Shown here: positions 10,920-21,900 of the stretch, piece after piece
Layout of the letters: each line of letters opens with the position of its first letter
Numbering within the stretch: position 1 is the first letter of the stretch
Source of the DNA: Periplaneta americana
Lineage: Eukaryota > Arthropoda > Insecta > Blattodea > Blattidae
Reading direction: 5' to 3'
DNA: 64,000 nt
Assembly: GCF_040183065.1 (NCBI RefSeq)
Contig: NC_091131.1
Coordinates: 98,828,330-98,892,329, forward strand
The notes under the pieces: generated by a model
Database searches by the model: none
What the model was told of the DNA's origin: nothing
The model's input: only the letters and a program-made list of their open reading frames with translations
Program-made: the position numbers and the translations under genes

Positions 10920-11690
10920 CATTTACTGTATTATATTTATGTAGTTTTTGTTCTATGTCCTCGTTTCCTGAATTTGATGTATTATTTTCCAAATAGTTAA
11001 ATAATGAAATTTGCTCTATCATTTTATTTTTCACCACAATTTTGACTCTTTATTTCTTATCCTCGAAAGTCCGTTGATTTCGTTTTGGATGTGTTTATTC
11101 TCATCCCATAATGTACGGTACTGTAATTTCATTCATTTTTTAAATTGATCTTTGTACGAGACTTCTAAACTTAAATTAGAGCCTCTGGACAAAATTCCTC
11201 TTCTCTCACATCCTAGTTAATACCTTAGTTGCATGTTACCTATAGATGGCGTTTGAAGCAATGAGTTTACCACTTGTCCCTCTGACCCTTCTGCAAATAA
11301 GTGTAACTAAATTCCTTGTAGGCATGGAAACCTCCGATTGTGGAATGATGATGACGATGATGATGATGTGTTTCCAAGAGATTATATTAATAAAAAAAAT
11401 TATCCATCTATGCACTGAGGCAGAGATGAGCTTAAATTACACTATATGTAGCTTAAACCATTTTTTGAAAGAAGAAAAGGGGGAAATACGTTCCCAAAAA
11501 TTTTAAGTAAAGAAAATGTTAGATACAAATGTATTATTTGGCATTTAAACTGAAGCGAGATACGTTTGAAAGACAATCTATGACCTAAATTACTCTTAGC
11601 AATATAAACTCACATTATTTTAATCACAGCGAATGCTGAATTTTTAAGTGGTCATCTAAAGTACACTATCCAGTTGGCTCAAAAGGCCAT
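10920..11690. other. Unassigned AT-rich sequence
   Basis: No gene or repeat boundary is recognised. A short (ATG)n run lies near 11345-11369. Confidence 0.4.
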
Positions 11691-11768
11691 TTCCGTCGGT
11701 CGGGTAGAAACCACTAACGTCGGATCAAATAGCGATTATGATAACCGCTAGACCACCGACGGTGACTA
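11690..11768 (-). repeat. Degenerate tRNA-like sequence
   Basis: The minus strand begins GTCGGTGGTCTAGCGGTTA, an A-box-like 'TGGTCTAGCGG', followed by a poorly conserved B-box region. It looks like a decayed tRNA-derived SINE head directly abutting the MITE at 11770. Confidence 0.4.
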
Positions 11769-11769
11769 A

Positions 11770-12010
11770 TTGAAGGGTTCAGAGCCATAGTGTGCCAAGC
11801 GCCATTTATTAAAAACGGACAAAGCAAGGGTTAAAGTTAAGTGAATACCATAGTTTAATGATGATTGACATATCATTTAGTTTTAATGTGTATACGTTAT
11901 ATTACTTGCTATATGTTTCCATTGAATTATGGTAATAACTTAATTTTAACCCTTGTTTTATACGGTTTTAGTAAATGGTGCTTGGCCCACTATGGTTCTG
12001 AATCCTTCAA
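11770..12010. mobile_element. Hairpin MITE family M1, copy 1
   Basis: Inverted ends of about 45 bases run TGAAGGGTTCAGAGCCATAG (left) and CTATGGTTCTGAATCCTTCA (right), continuing through the shared string GCCAAGCRCCATTTA. Length is about 240 bp. A second copy, about 85% identical over its whole length, is at 13823-14060. No ORF; target duplication not resolved. Confidence 0.7.
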
Positions 12011-13822
12011 TTATTAATAAGAGACGAAATCCAGATTATAATCAATTACATGTTTATGGAATATGTTTCAGTACTTGAACTTGGATCAAGTTATATCACT
12101 TAAACATGTTGGATTACATGATAACAAGTACCAAAATTTGCTTAGTAGAAATTTTGGGGTTCGACATCATTTACTTTTACAGAAATTGCAGTGTTATATA
12201 TAAATCAAGACTTAAGTTCCTGAGCCGGTTACAGAAATAATGATCCACGAAACTTTAAATCCGAATATAAAATATATTACATTTCAGACTTGTTTTATTT
12301 TCAACGTTGTTTGAACATTATCGTCAACTTGATTTGAATACCGTCTGAGAATTTGAATATAAAATGGAGTACGGACATTTTTCCAGCTTTCTGTTGGTAT
12401 TCCGAAGAAGTTAATTAAATAGGCTACACCGCGTGTTGCGGGATCTAAACAGACGACTTTAAGAATGCTGGAGCACAGGATTTCCATTCTTAAAAGTAAG
12501 GGAGTGGAAGATATTTCACCTGGGATTGGTGAGAACCTTCAACACAGCACCAGATGAAATCCTGTGCCAGCAGCATTACAGTTAATAGCTGAAATGCGAT
12601 TCTGTGGTAATGGTGTATTTTTCTTTTAATGGAGACAGAGTGTATGTGAACTGGTCAAATATCTTCAGGGCACTATGGCAACACCAGCATTCTGAAAGAG
12701 GTTAATGGAGAATACCTTTTCAAACAATGAAATCCCTTTCGTCTAGAGTTACCTTTCTCAATTTCTGCAGATACAACATACAAATAACTCTTACACTAAC
12801 GTATTAGATTCAAGTGTCATAGGCCCTATTTACGTCCTTCTAGAGCAGCAAAACTTTTTCTGTTATTTTTAGCATTAATTAACGATAACAAACTTTCATA
12901 TCTAAAACAACAATTATGTCTTTATACGGAAGATTCATGACCTGTTTCTTACTCGTATATTAGGATTTCTCCCTCTATTTTACGAACTGCTTCTCATTAG
13001 GTACCTGGTTGCCCTTTTTGGGGGGGAGGAATGTAAGCTTATTAGATATTTCTTTCTTAGCAGTACTGAGTAGCCGGTCTCCACCCATTCTGTAAATATG
13101 ATCTCTCCATCATTTTCTGCTTTTTCTGGTCCACTTGACCACGTTTTCAATTATTTAACTTATATCTCCTAATATTTTGTGTGTGATACGTGACCACATG
13201 CATAATTTACGGGATGATCCCTTAGATTACTAAGACAGGAAATGTTCCTATAGTTGCAGAGTATCAAAGTTTGTATACGGATAAAAACAGACAAAGTATA
13301 GTATGATATAAAAACTAGAACACTGATAACAGTATATTATCGTAATTATTAGGTAGTATAAATTACCTGGTTCAGCATTCATACTTGAACTGGGAGTCGC
13401 ACAGTGGAAAGCTAGCCAAAATTCCATTTTGTAAATTTACAATTTCTTAACAACAACGCATGTATATTACAGCTAAAGGTCTACGATCTGAAATACAATG
13501 ATATAATATTTGTGCTAGAGCTACTTGCCACGCTGAGCTATCAGTCTAAATTTAGCACTTGCAGAGAGTGGTCGTGTTATCTATCGACGCGTTTCTAGGC
13601 TGCTCTGCACAAACATCTGTAGTTTTGTTTGAGTTGAAATATACGAATATTTTGTTATAGATGCTTCAGGTCAAGGAACGTTAAAGGCCCCTACAAAACT
13701 GTTCATAAGCTTGATTGTGTAAATAATGTTTAAACAATGTAGATATACATTCTTTATTATAGTGTAAATAATAAAAATAGCAAATTTGTATGTACTTAGT
13801 GTGAATAATTTTAAATTGTAAA
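12011..13822. other. Unassigned AT-rich sequence between two M1 MITEs
   Basis: No gene is recognised. A G8 tract lies near 13019-13028. The two flanking MITEs are in the same orientation. Confidence 0.4.
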
Positions 13823-14060
13823 TGAAGGATTCAGGGTCATAGTGGGCCAAGCGTCATTTATTAAAAACGGAGAAAGTAAGGGTTAAAGGTAAGCGAATAC
13901 CATAGTTTAATGAATATTTACATATCATTTAGTTTTAATGTGCATACTTTATATTACTTGCTATATGTTTCCATTGAATTATGGTAATAACTTATTTTTA
14001 ACCATTGTTTTCTACGTATTTAATATATGGCGCTTGGCCCACTATGGTTCTGAACCCTTC
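13823..14060. mobile_element. Hairpin MITE family M1, copy 2
   Basis: Begins TGAAGGATTCAGGGTCATAG and ends CTATGGTTCTGAACCCTTCA. It shares with copy 1 the internal strings ACCATAGTTTAATGA, ACATATCATTTAGTTTTAAT and TTCCATTGAATTATGGTAAT. The 6-base offset of its indels relative to copy 1 is consistent with independent decay. Confidence 0.7.
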
Positions 14061-15228
14061 AAATAATAATGTAATTGTTAAAGTAGTCCAATTTTGTTCT
14101 GCACAATTTTACGAAACAAGAGTCGTGTGGGCCGTCAGCCAAGTACTTCGCGGTTGTTGCTATAGTCCCGTCGCTCTAATTTCCGGCAGCCAATCGCGTT
14201 GCAGGTCGGCTACATTTAAACATGTGCGTCTTGTGATTCGCTGATGAAGACGATATTCATTTTTTAAGGCTCGATAAATACTTAATATAATCGCCCGCCA
14301 TTTTGTTTCATTCGTTGGCGTTCGCAGAAAGCATACGAAAACGTTATTTGCCGCTCAATTATTTCCTGAATTACAGAGCGTTTGATTTATTATCATAGGA
14401 GCTACGACATGATAATGTTTAACGGTGTGGCAAATAGATTCCTCGTATGGTAGCTCGGCAACGAAAGAACAAAAATGGCGAACGATACTACCTACCTAGA
14501 CTTTATAGAGCCTTCACTTCCTTAGACGTAAGCAAAGAGGAGGAGTCACACCGGGAATAACACCGTCGCGACTGTAGATGCACGTGCGTCGTCCAGTTAA
14601 AAACTCAGTACGTAATACTTAATCTTGTAGCCTTCTGGCCCCTATGGCCCCTAGCTGTGACATTATGGAATATAATGTACTATTTATGTGTCACCGCTAA
14701 TTCAGTTTTTTGTTATTCATATTTCTGTCTTGTAAGTTTATAAAGAGTAGGTACATTATTATGTTATAGGTTCTAACATTGGAAGTTAAAGATGGTAAAG
14801 AAAACGAAGAGCACAACGACAACTATCCAACTCGTTCGTTTAGATACGTGTTACAAGAATTTTAATGTCATATACGTAACCAGTTTTCAGACTGGTCTTA
14901 TTAATTAGAGAGTACTCACTTGTTCGAGAGCTGCAGCAACGGACGTGCAGTGTAGTTGCCGTTATGCGGCAGACAAACCGATGGAAGTCTCCGCAATGCA
15001 GACCTCTTACGGATTGTTTCCGCCATCTAACTTACACGCACCTGTTAATACTTTTCCTCTCTAGCGCTGAAAATTGCACCACACAACTGACCATTCATCA
15101 TCGACATCTGTGCACAGATACGTCAATTAATGCCGTTAGTTACTTCCTGCAACAAAATTTCTTTCAATGCCGATTGCTGTAGTATTTCGTCTTGTTTGGA
15201 TTCAAAAGATCACGACTATGAAAGGAAA
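14061..15228. other. CpG-richer unassigned segment
   Basis: Between about 14110 and 14600 the sequence is richer in CG dinucleotides than its neighbours and includes CGCCCGCCATTTTG (14292) and GGCGAACGATACTACCTACC. It could be a promoter-like region upstream of the 15809 exon or a dispersed repeat. No ORF of note is present, and TIRs were not found. Confidence 0.3.
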
Positions 15229-15700
15229 TACAGGGTGATTCATAAGGACAAACTTTGTAGATGTAATATAGAGGTAAAAATAAGACTAAAATGTTCTATA
15301 TAACTTTTCCCGCAAGTCCTTACTTTCAGACTTATATTTAATGTTCTATCTTGCTGGCATCAAACACATGGACCAGTAAAGCAATCAGATATATCATGTT
15401 CACCTACATGACAACTGCAGTAAATCTTTATTATTCGTACACCCCACTGCAGTTGATCCGACTTGATAGGATTTTGTTTACTGTGCTTAAGTATGTACTG
15501 ATCATGAAATGTTACAGAGCCGGTTGAACTCATTTCTAACATTTTCACAGTCATTTTGAGTTCGTTGCTGTAGTTATGCTACGTTCGGAATTTTAATGGC
15601 ATAAACGAGAGTCTTCAGACGGTCCCTAAGGTAGAAGTTCAGGGGATTCAGGTCCGGTGATCTGGCTGGCCAAGCAACTGGTCCTATAAGCTTTGTTATT
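15229..15700 (-). pseudogene. DDE_3 transposase remnant with CAGGGTGATTCATAAG-type terminus
   Basis: The minus strand at about 15690-15595 reads VAWPARSPDLNPLNFYLRDR and then LKTLVYAIKI, the catalytic-acidic-residue block of an IS630/mariner-like transposase (SPDLNPLDFYLW; the D is N here). About 350 bp further, ACAGGGTGATTCATAAGGAC at 15229 resembles the terminus of such elements. The upstream part of the gene is absent and there are stops between. It lies about 100 bp upstream of the candidate host exon's 3' splice site, so it would be intronic. Confidence 0.5.
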
Positions 15701-15808
15701 TAGAATGAGACTTAACCTTTAGATTCCGAGACCACCGCACATATCAATCCATTAGAATATAATAATTAAAAGAAGCGTCTTGTAACTTATTTTCTTGCAT
15801 TGTTGCAG

Positions 15809-16033
15809 GTTGTTGTGCCATGTTGAGCGCTCAGTGCGGATGGCTGCTCAGTTGTCTAGTCATCACGCTGCTCCAGCAGAGAGCGCAAGCTACAGCTACC
15901 ACTTCTTCGACTCCCACAGCAACGTCGTCCACGACAACAAATGAACCTCGTCAGTCACACCAGCAGAATCACCCACAGAAGCAGCAACAAACTATGGATA
16001 ACCAAACCACGGAAACGGACGCCGATACCGAAA
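15809..16033 (+). CDS. Candidate host exon: N-terminus of a secreted Thr/Ser/Gln-rich protein
   Basis: This is the only segment that looks like a host protein-coding exon. A pyrimidine-rich tract ends in TTGTTGCAG at 15808. The exon then runs through an ATG at 15820 to a consensus donor (AAA|GTGAGT) with the intron starting at 16034. It encodes 71 residues and ends in phase 1. Residues 1-24 look like a signal peptide: MLSAQCGW, then the hydrophobic core LLSCLVITLL, then QQRAQA as a plausible cleavage region. Residues 25-41 are rich in Thr/Ser (mucin-like, possible O-glycosylation). Residues 43-60 are rich in Gln/His/Asn, and the end is acidic (TETDADTE). Reading past the donor to 16242 gives no recognisable domain. 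The segment is clearly richer in GC and complex codons than its AT-rich surroundings. I do not recognise the protein. The 11 bases before the ATG would be the end of the 5' UTR, so an upstream non-coding exon is expected. Confidence 0.6.
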
Positions 16034-16600
16034 GTGAGTCCATTGCTTCTTTCCATTTCGGTTGTTTCTCTATTAATAGTCCGTACACAGCACCCTTCGA
16101 AAGGATGTTAACCTACTACAAGCGCAGTTTAGCCTGTGCGAGTTATGTCACCGAGTTAAACATTACAAAATATAAACCAATAGTTAGCCGTATAACCTAT
16201 GTCAACATTGGAATTCTTGTAAATAAGCAAGTTTTTTGGTAGCCTACGTCCTTGTAAACCAACTCACTCAGTTTAAGACATCTGCAAATTACTTTATAGC
16301 ATTGCTAAACCTTATCTAAGGTGAAAACAGGACGACATAGAACATCAACATAAAGATCTTTTCATTCCCAAGACGCCAATGTGATATAAGGTCGTCTCAA
16401 AAGTACTGTATTTCCATATGAACGTTCTGCTCATTGTCGTTAAGCTGCTAGGCAACGGCCGATTTGTTAATACATAGTCTGTTGTTGGTATTCTTTTGAA
16501 ACTAATTTCAAGAAGCAATTGCACAACTACGATCTTCAGTTTCTGATCGAAAATGTGCAATGACACAATCACAATTCCAGTGCTTCTGCGTTTCTATAGG
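16034..16600 (+). other. Putative intron 3' of the candidate exon
   Basis: Starts with the GTGAGT donor. No recognisable second exon or branch/acceptor with a coding block follows within the window; the sequence is non-coding in appearance. Confidence 0.35.
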
Positions 16601-16601
16601 A

Positions 16602-16734
16602 GTATGTATGTACGTATGTATGTATGTATGTATGTATGTATGTATGTATGTATGTATGTATGTATGTATGTATGTATGTATGTGTATGTATGTACTGTAT
16701 GTGTGTATGTATGTATGTAATGTATGCATGTATC
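16602..16734. repeat. (ATGT)n microsatellite
   Basis: About 30 imperfect tetranucleotide units. It abuts the 3' end of a minus-strand SINE I fragment (16737-16790). Confidence 0.9.
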
Positions 16735-16736
16735 TA

Positions 16737-16790
16737 ATTAAGTTATGCGTAACGACTCTCGCAACTGCCGAGGTTACATCAACATATAAC
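16737..16790 (-). mobile_element. SINE I 3'-end fragment
   Basis: On the minus strand it matches the last ~45 bases of the SINE at 16943-17178: the order GAGGTTA, CAACTGCCGAG inverted, and the CGTCGTTAAATAA-like end (here mutated). The simple (ACAT)n tail follows directly on the minus strand. Confidence 0.55.
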
Positions 16791-16942
16791 CAATCTTGAC
16801 GTAAATTTAAGAATAGTTTACCATAATTTTCTATATAATATTTTCCGTACATTATATTTAAGTACACTCGAAGTAGATTTTTTGGAATATGGCTTACTAG
16901 AATCACTATCACTATTCTATTCCCATTATTTCTCGTCAGAAC

Positions 16943-17178
16943 CTGTCGACATGGTTGGCGAGTTGGTACAGCTCTGGCCTTCTACGCCCAAGGTTGCGGG
17001 TTCGATCCCGGGCCAGGTCGATGGCATTTAAGTGTGCTTAAATGCGACAGGCTCATGTCAGTAGATTTACTGGCATGTAAAAGAACTCCTGCGGGACAAA
17101 ATTCCGGCACATCCGGCGACGCTGATATAACCTCTGCAGTTGCGAGCGTCGTTAAATAAAACATAACTTTAACTTTAA
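16943..17178 (+). mobile_element. tRNA-derived SINE I, complete copy
   Basis: The 5' head has an A-box-like GGTTGGCGAGTTGGTAC and a B-box GCGGGTTCGATCCCGGG, giving an internal Pol III promoter. The body includes TGCGACAGGCTCATGTCAG, and the 3' end is GCAGTTGCGAGCGTCGTTAA with a simple AACTTTAA tail. An 11-bp target duplication, CTCGTCAGAAC, is at 16932-16942 and 17179-17189. The copy is complete and comparatively young. A near-full minus-strand copy is at 33922-34136. Confidence 0.85.
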
Positions 17179-17189
17179 CTCGTCAGAAC

Positions 17190-18600
17190 TTATCACAAAT
17201 GACATCCGGTTTCTTTTCTGCCCGTGCACTACCACAAACCACGAATGACACAAGGAAGTATACTATTACAGACTTTTCCGTGTTCCTTTCTATATATACC
17301 GAATATTTATTTTCTTTTTCTGTTCCAGAGTTCCCAAACCATTATAACCAACTTATTACATGCTTCCGTGACATCAGTAATTATGTTTAGACTATGGAGA
17401 GGATAGGGAAGAGCATATGCGAGAAATCTGGAAATAAACGAAAAAAAAAAAATTGTTGTCCGCATCATTTTTGAATAGCCAGAAGTAGGCACTAAGTGGT
17501 ACTTGATTTTTTTAACGCGTCCCTATAATAATATTTAGTCTACGAAAATCAAGCTGTCGCTTAGACCTGGAGACGTAGGAGAGCATTGTTTATAGAAATC
17601 TGTGCTGCGCGAATGGACTGTACAGCACTTTTAACGAGGAAGTGCTATACGCAGAAATTATTTTAAATGCTGAAGTGAAATATAATGCTGTGTACGTCTA
17701 TATAAAAATGTTGAAAATTGTAACACGTTTTTAAAATTCCTGTTTCCTCCCCCCCCCCCCCCACTTTCTGATAGAATCGTACATTTTGCGTACTCCCGTG
17801 AGTTGGATCGTACATGATACTAAATTATCGTACATGTACGATCCAGATTGTATGGTTGGCAACACTGGCTCACAAGAAGAAAAATCAGTTTACTATTAGT
17901 TTACTCGGGGAATATGACGTCGTGAGTCTTTGCTTTGACCGAAAGCAAACTTTTCTGCCCTTAAATCTCTAATAGCAAGGCGCTCGAGTAGCGCGTGTTT
18001 AGACTTCTTTCGAGAGCGACATTACAGACGCGATGTGCAGTTAGTCAGTTACAGCTCTTGAGTTACAGGAGCTTAAACACGCAAACTCACGTCCTTGTTT
18101 TAGTGCATAACATACTTAGCAATTCACACGCTGTGCTGCATTAGCGAGCGACTTGCATATCACACATTTTTACGACTTCAGAGGGAACTACTTTTATGCT
18201 CTGCTCAGACTTTTATAACCTCCGTGATTGTGCCCATTCTTTGAGAGAATGAAAAAATTATATTAGGAATATCTGCCTTTTTTTTCTCTCATTGGAAATG
18301 CGTGCACAAAATGAAAATTGGTTGTCAGATACAGATAATAAAGAACAACGAAACCCAATATTATAGTAAGGTAGGCCATATTAAAACGACTAAAAGGGTT
18401 GGAATTGAATGATAGGTGGAAAAGTGTAAAAAATACTTTATCCAGTATTTCTGTATGACATGTCTGACCATCTGACGTCAATAAACAAGTACTGTCCCCA
18501 CAGCAGCTCTAACATGTCGACATAACTAAAAATTCAATAAAAAATGGAACTCTTACAATAGTACAGCGAGAATACTACATAATATACAAAAATATTTCTG
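17190..18600. other. Unassigned
   Basis: No gene is recognised. A C15 tract (about 17747-17762) and a short palindrome around CGTACATGTACG (17832-17843) occur. 17900-18150 is CG-richer than average. Confidence 0.4.
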
Positions 18601-18604
18601 TAAA

Positions 18605-18717
18605 GAATGTATGTATGTATGTATGTATGTATGTATGTATGTATGTATGTATGTATGTATGTATGTATGTATGTATGTATGCATGCATTATGCGTGTATG
18701 TATGGATGTATGTATTT
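18605..18717. repeat. (ATGT)n microsatellite
   Basis: About 20 near-perfect units plus degenerate units, abutting the 3' end of the minus-strand SINE II at 18718. Confidence 0.9.
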
Positions 18718-18957
18718 TTAGTAGGCTATTTTACGAGCTTTATCAACAGCTTTGGTTATTTAGCGTCTGAATGATGATAATGCCGGTGAAATGAGTCCGG
18801 GGTCCAACACCGAAAGTTACCCAGCATTTGCTCATATTGTGTTGAGGGAAAACCCCGAAACAAACCTCAACCAGGTAACTTGCCCAGACCGGGAATCGAA
18901 CCCGGGCCACCTGGTTTCGCGGCCAGACGTGCTAACCGTTACTCCACAGGCGTGGAC
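18718..18957 (-). mobile_element. tRNA-derived SINE II, copy 1 (full head)
   Basis: Read on the minus strand: A-box region GTGGAGTAACGGTTAGCACG, then GGCCGCGAAACCAGGTGGCC, B-box GGGTTCGATTCCCGG, then GAGGTTTGTTTCGGGGTTTT, CAACACAATATGAGCAAATG and the 3' end CGTAAAATAGCCTACTAAAA. Both sides are (ATGT)n arrays, so it inserted into or generated a tetranucleotide repeat. It is the only copy here with the complete tRNA-like head. Confidence 0.8.
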
Positions 18958-19026
18958 TGTATGTATGTATGTATGTATGTATGTATGTATGTATGTATGT
19001 ATGTATGTATGTATGTATGTATGTAT
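18958..19026. repeat. (ATGT)n microsatellite
   Basis: About 17 perfect units immediately 5' of the SINE II head. Confidence 0.9.
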
Positions 19027-19640
19027 TATGTACCCATAGGCCTATTCATAATGCTTCGAAATCTTATCACTAAGGAGGTATTGAGAATAATATGTTTAGC
19101 TTCAGTACAATCATTAATACAATATGGTATAATAAATAGGGGTGGAATAGCATCATCTGTACTTAATCCATTAATTGTATTACACAGAAGATTAATAAAA
19201 ATTTGTCTGACCAAAAATATGGATTACCCAACAAATTTAATTTATACAGATTTTAATGTATTAACTATTGAAGAAATTTATAAATATAATTTAGTAACTT
19301 ACTACCACAGAAATCAAATAACACATAAATCTAATCGACAAAAGTCTACTTTCCCATTAATTGAGCCTAAATGTCATAAGTGCAGCTCTTAAACATGGTG
19401 CTAGTTTCGGCCCAAGACTTTATAATAAAATTACAAATCATTTTCCAAATTTGAAATATTTTGAAATTGAGCCTTAAAAAAAAATTATAAAATTGCTCAT
19501 GATATATAATATTAACAAATGTATTTTTTTACCTTTTATTTCTGTCGACTATATTCATGTTTTTATTGAATATCACTGGCTTCTGTCTGATTGTCAATTT
19601 ATATTAAATGTGTATTTTTCTCTGTTTTTCTCTTTCTGCT

Positions 19641-19696
<56 letters not shown>

Positions 19697-19876
19697 TGTG
19701 TTATTCATTGGTTTGAATTAAGTTACTGTATTTAGTAAACTGTCCTTGTAAATGTTATGCTATATTATTGGCTAAGACCACACCGTACACGAGCCTGGCT
19801 CTTACTGTAGTAGCTAGAAACATTTTTGTTTTATAAGTTTAATTTGTACTCACTAAATAGCTAGGTAAATAAATTT
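19027..19876 (+). mobile_element. LINE family D, 3' end copy 1
   Basis: The + strand encodes SVQSLIQYGIINRGG, LHRRLIKICLTKNM and TDFNVLTIEEIYKYNLVTYY. After a frameshift near 19390 it gives GASFGPRLYNKITNHF and a stop at about 19474. This is the C-terminal part of a Jockey/CR1-like RT protein. The 3' UTR contains a T~50 tract (19643-19695), a hairpin-like GAGCCTGGCTC (19790) and an AAATAAAT end. The same C-terminal order and a GAGCATGAGTC-type hairpin occur in the older copy at 58236-60405. Confidence 0.65.
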
Positions 19877-20290
19877 CGGTGTGTATGTAATTTACATTAT
19901 GTATACATATGTATCTATGTGTGTGTGTCTTTATAATGGGATAACATAATGTAATAGATAGATGCATTTATAAGAATATTCTGGTTCTTCTCTGGCTGAA
20001 AAATTGGTCATCCAAAAAATTCTATTTGTAATTCCTGACGTTAAAAGTAATCACGGGGATTTCCTTTTTTAACGTTGAATAGTGTTTATACATACTCGGT
20101 TCATGAATAATTTTATGTGGTATATTTCTGTTTTTGGTGTTGGCATCATTCGTAGAAGTTTCATGATCATAGTCATTGTTATTGTACGTCAACTGGCTGT
20201 TGTTGTTTGTGAGATATTCGTTCGTCGCATTTCAGATTGTAGGATAGTATCAATTTTTTTCGTTTTTTGCACAAAAATGCTTCAAAGATA
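19877..20290. other. Unassigned
   Basis: No gene is recognised. Confidence 0.4.
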
Positions 20291-20412
20291 TTAACCCTTA
20301 AATTGGCAATGTATCCTATAGGATAAAACAGGTTAAAAGGCTGTATGCTATAATTTTAATATAACAATAGAAAAAAAATTGGTAGGAAAATAATTAAAAT
20401 TTCATAATACTA
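20291..20412. mobile_element. piggyBac-type MITE, left part of copy 2
   Basis: TTAA at 20291-20294 is followed by CCCTTAAATTGGCAATGTAT, then TCCTATAGGATAAAACAGG, matching 8473-8590. The copy stops where the RTE copy begins (20413), and its right half was not found further on. Confidence 0.65.
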
Positions 20413-21230
20413 TAATACTTACTTGCTTACAAATGGTATTTAAGGAACCCGAAGGTTCATTGCCGCCCTCACATAAGCCCGCCATCGGTCCCTATCCTGT
20501 GCAAGATTAATCCAGTCTCTATCATCATATCCCACCTCCCTCAAATCCATTTTAATATTATCCTCCCATCTACGTCTCGGCCTCCCTAAAGGTCTTTTTC
20601 CCTCCGGTCTCCCAACTAACACTCTATATGCATTTCTGGATTCGCCCATACGTGCTACATGCCCTGCCCATCTCAAACGTCTGGATTTCATGTTCCTAAT
20701 TATGTCAGGTGAAGAATACAATGCGTGCAGTTCTGTGTTGTGTAACTTCCTCCATTCTCCTGTAACTTCATCCCGCTTAGCCCCAAATATTTTCCTAAGC
20801 ACCTTATTCTCAAACACCCTTAACCTATGTTAATCTCTCAGAGTGAAAGTCCAAGTTTCACAACCATACAGAACAACCGGTAATATAACTGTTTTATAAA
20901 TTCTAACTTTCAGATTTTTGGACAGTAGACTGGATGATAAGAGCTTCTCAACCGAATAATAACACGCATTTCCCATATTTATTCCGCGTTTAATTTCCTC
21001 CCGAGTGTCATTTATATTTGTTACTGTTGCTCCAAGATATTTGAATTTTTCCACCTCTTCGAAGGATAAATCTCCAATTTTTATATTTCCATTTCGTACA
21101 ATATTCTGGTCACGAGGCATAATCATATACTTTGTCTTTTCGGGATTTACTTCCAAACCGATCGCTTTACTTGCTTCAAGTAAAATTTCCGTGTTTTCCC
21201 TACTCATTTGTGCATTTTCTCCTAACATTG
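20413..21230 (-). mobile_element. RTE-like LINE (family A), 5'-truncated copy 2
   Basis: The minus strand encodes GENAQMSRENTEILLEASKA, LEVNPEKTKYMIM, EKFKYLGATVTNIND, SVEKLLSSSLLSKNLKVR, then a single in-frame stop near 20828 (LRD-stop where other copies read LREEQRL), then RKIFGAKRDEVTGEW through to the C-terminus MNLRVP. It starts just downstream of where the RT catalytic YADD box would be. The 3' tail is ACTTACTTGCTTAC (+ strand, 20418-20431). Upstream it joins the tail of another LINE (21228-21900). Confidence 0.8.
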
Positions 21231-21900
21231 CTTCTTCTTCTTCTTCTACTTCAGGCATTAGACCTCTCGGTCTGTTACGTCTCTTTGATTCAACCATCTT
21301 CTTTTGGGTCTTCCAATGTCCCTTTTACCTTTCGGTTTATAATTTAGAATTTTCTTAGATAGTCTTTCGTTGTTCATTCTGTTTACGTGGTCTTTCCATG
21401 TTTGTCTATAATCATCTACTTTATTATTCAATTCGAATATTTCTTTAAGATTTCGGATGTCCTCAATACGTAGTCTTTCTCTTTTTGCGACTCCTAGGCA
21501 TCCTCTCAGAAATTTCATTTCTGCTGCTTGTATTTTACTACGTGTTTTTGTTTCACTGAGATATAATCCGCATGGAACTGCCATTGTTTTATAGAATTTC
21601 ATGTTTGTTTCCTTTCTAACTTTGCCTTTTAGAGTTCTCCTAATAGTTCCACAAATTCGATTAAATTTTTCTATCTTCTTTTCTGCATCTATCTCTCTCT
21701 CTCTCATATAAGATAGATCACACCCCAACAATTTAAAGGAACTTACTTGTTCAATTCCTTGATTTTGTATTAATAATTTATATCTGAGAGGAAATTTTCC
21801 CTGAAAAGCCATCGACTTAGTTTTCTGGACAGATATATTCTCCAGCAATTGTTTGTAATTCAAAAATTGATCTTTGTAAGATATCTTCATTATCTTATAT
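21228..21900 (-). mobile_element. LINE family B C-terminal copy with (GAA)n tail
   Basis: An open minus-strand frame of 210 residues (21258-21890) begins MKISYKDQFLNYKQLLENIS. It continues SSFKLLGCDLSYMRERE, NRICGTIRRTLKGKVRKE, MKFYKTMAVPCGLYLSE, FLRGCLGVAKRERLR, HVNRMNNERLSKKIL and GKRDIGRPKRRWL. This is the same general C-terminal plan as family A (FKYLG, YK..V.P..LYG.E, H..RM, GRP.RRW) but clearly another family. The 3' end is a (GAA)n tail at 21228-21250 on the minus strand. Catalytic RT is missing. Confidence 0.7.

Noticed and set aside
16508-19392. ORFs with MYVCMYVC or IHTYIHTY repeats around 16508-16912, 18791-19392 and 33725-34076
   Set aside because: They are translations of (ATGT)n microsatellites; no coding signal beyond the repeat.
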